The notes beneath the pieces are model-generated. The model worked only from the letters and a program-made list of their open reading frames with translations, made no database searches and was not told the origin of the DNA. Below, piece by piece: positions 63,251-64,000 of a DNA stretch of 64,000 bases; within the stretch, counting starts at the first letter, position 1; every line of letters begins with the position of its first letter. Position numbers and translations under genes: made by a program. The stretch is taken from the NCBI RefSeq assembly GCF_016411825.1, contig NZ_JAEKMH010000001.1, positions 1-64,000 of the forward strand. Direction: 5' to 3'. Origin of the DNA: Devosia sediminis. Its GTDB lineage: Bacteria; Pseudomonadota; Alphaproteobacteria; Rhizobiales; Devosiaceae.

Positions 63251-63933
63251 GACGCGGCCAGCGCCAGTGGATCGGCGCTGAAGAGAGCGGCATGTCCGCC
63301 CATCAGCAACCAGACCGTGATGATGAGGGCCAGGACGAGGCTCAGCAGCATGGTGCGGTCGACGCCAAGGCGCGCGCGACCAGTCGCTATGGCAACAAAG
63401 GGCAGGATGGACGTGCCTGCGACGGCTCTATCCCATTCCTCTCCGAGGCGTCTGCGGTTGCGTTTTTCAGTCATCATGATGCCAAGACCCGCGAAGAGGC
63501 CGAGCGTGCCGAAAAGCATGAGGCTCCGGAGGTCTCCATTGGCAATGACATGCCCGAAGGCCCAGAGGATGAAGCCCCACAATACGGGATGGCGCGTGAT
63601 CGAAACTACTGCGCCTGGCGTTGCCTCGCCCCGTCGAAAGCTCACTGAGAGTGGATTGGGGCTCAGCAGCCCGGCAATCAGCAAAAACAAGGCGATAGGC
63701 ACCAGCGCCAAGGTCAGCCATGCCTGCCACGGAGCCGGTGGCCAGAGCTCGACATAGTCCAGTGCGAAGGCGGCGTGAAAGACCCAGACGAGGCTCAGGA
63801 TCGAGGCGAGGGAATAAAGTATCAGGTAGAGGCGCCGGCCGAGCCGTTCGACGAGTCGCTGGCGAATGGCGGGAATGGCCGGGACGGAATGGAGCGCCAG
63901 GAACAGCGCAACGGCGAGAAGGAACTGGATCAA
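63247..63933 (-). CDS. NnrU family membrane protein
   Basis: A 228-aa protein with about six hydrophobic segments and the NnrU block (SITRHPVLWGFILWAFGHVIANGD, MMTEKRNRRRLGEEW). NnrU lies in denitrification loci of Rhodobacter; its biochemical role is unclear and resembles isoprenylcysteine methyltransferase-like folds. It is convergent with ubiX, next to the anaerobic ubiquinone module. Confidence 0.85.
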   Translation of the reverse strand: MIQFLLAVALFLALHSVPAIPAIRQRLVERLGRRLYLILYSLASILSLVWVFHAAFALDYVELWPPAPWQAWLTLALVPIALFLLIAGLLSPNPLSVSFRRGEATPGAVVSITRHPVLWGFILWAFGHVIANGDLRSLMLFGTLGLFAGLGIMMTEKRNRRRLGEEWDRAVAGTSILPFVAIATGRARLGVDRTMLLSLVLALIITVWLLMGGHAALFSADPLALAAS

Positions 63934-64000
63934 TGGTGGTGCCTTCCCGATGAATTTTCGTTTGATATGAGCAGGATAAGGTCCTGTTCTGCGTGAACAT

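Noticed and set aside
63467-64000. Frame running off the right edge on the minus strand
   Set aside because: It is out of frame with the well-supported NnrU-like gene and consists of Arg/Pro/His-rich shadow sequence.

Overview
The window looks like a chromosomal segment of an alphaproteobacterium of the order Hyphomicrobiales, probably Devosia-like. The evidence is high GC, an HWE-family histidine kinase, a GGAAC-N16-CGTT general-stress promoter, gene-transfer-agent (GTA) head-spike genes, a bacterial transglutaminase-like cysteine peptidase and O2-independent ubiquinone genes. The genus is an inference; no rRNA is present.

1-15.5 kb is a mosaic, decaying accessory region. It holds a serine-recombinase remnant, an intact tyrosine recombinase, a universal stress protein gene broken by one stop codon, two YsnF/DUF2382 stress proteins behind an EcfG-type promoter, a GGDEF diguanylate cyclase, an HWE kinase with a frameshifted tail plus its receiver protein, a BrkB-like membrane protein, an IS21-type remnant fused to the tail of an EAL gene, a BLUF photosensor, and an integrase head joined to a decapitated, frameshifted SMP-30 lactonase gene. 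An intact SDR dehydrogenase and a fused MliC/HXXEE pair close the region.

15.6-21.5 kb holds a ChaA-type antiporter, an internally duplicated DUF6506 protein, a carboxymuconolactone-decarboxylase-like protein with its ECF sigma factor (preceded by a TGTCACA-N16-CGTC promoter), and a NarL-type two-component pair. 21.5-31.8 kb is one ten-gene minus-strand operon: Gfo/Idh oxidoreductase, dipeptide-type ABC transporter, sugar kinase, NanE epimerase, GntR/HutC regulator and FAD oxidoreductase. A palindromic operator precedes it. It most likely takes up and degrades an amino sugar that enters metabolism through ManNAc-6-P.

32-55 kb is a polysaccharide locus: priming transferase, Wzc-type tyrosine kinase, two Wzy/WaaL-type proteins, heparinase-like lyase, an AT-richer Wzx-GT2-GT4-Wzy block, GTA spike base and fibre beside a GT4 gene, the WecB-WecC-WecG set for ManNAcA, and a GDP-mannose enzyme. 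A tRNA-Thr gene lies inside it. 55.3-58.2 kb carries a threonine-to-glycine pathway (kbl-tdh) beside an XRE-cupin regulator. 58.3-63.9 kb is an anaerobic ubiquinone module (ubiT-ubiU-ubiV plus one unknown gene, divergent from ubiD-ubiX) with an FNR/DNR-like site between the two arms, ending with an NnrU-like gene.
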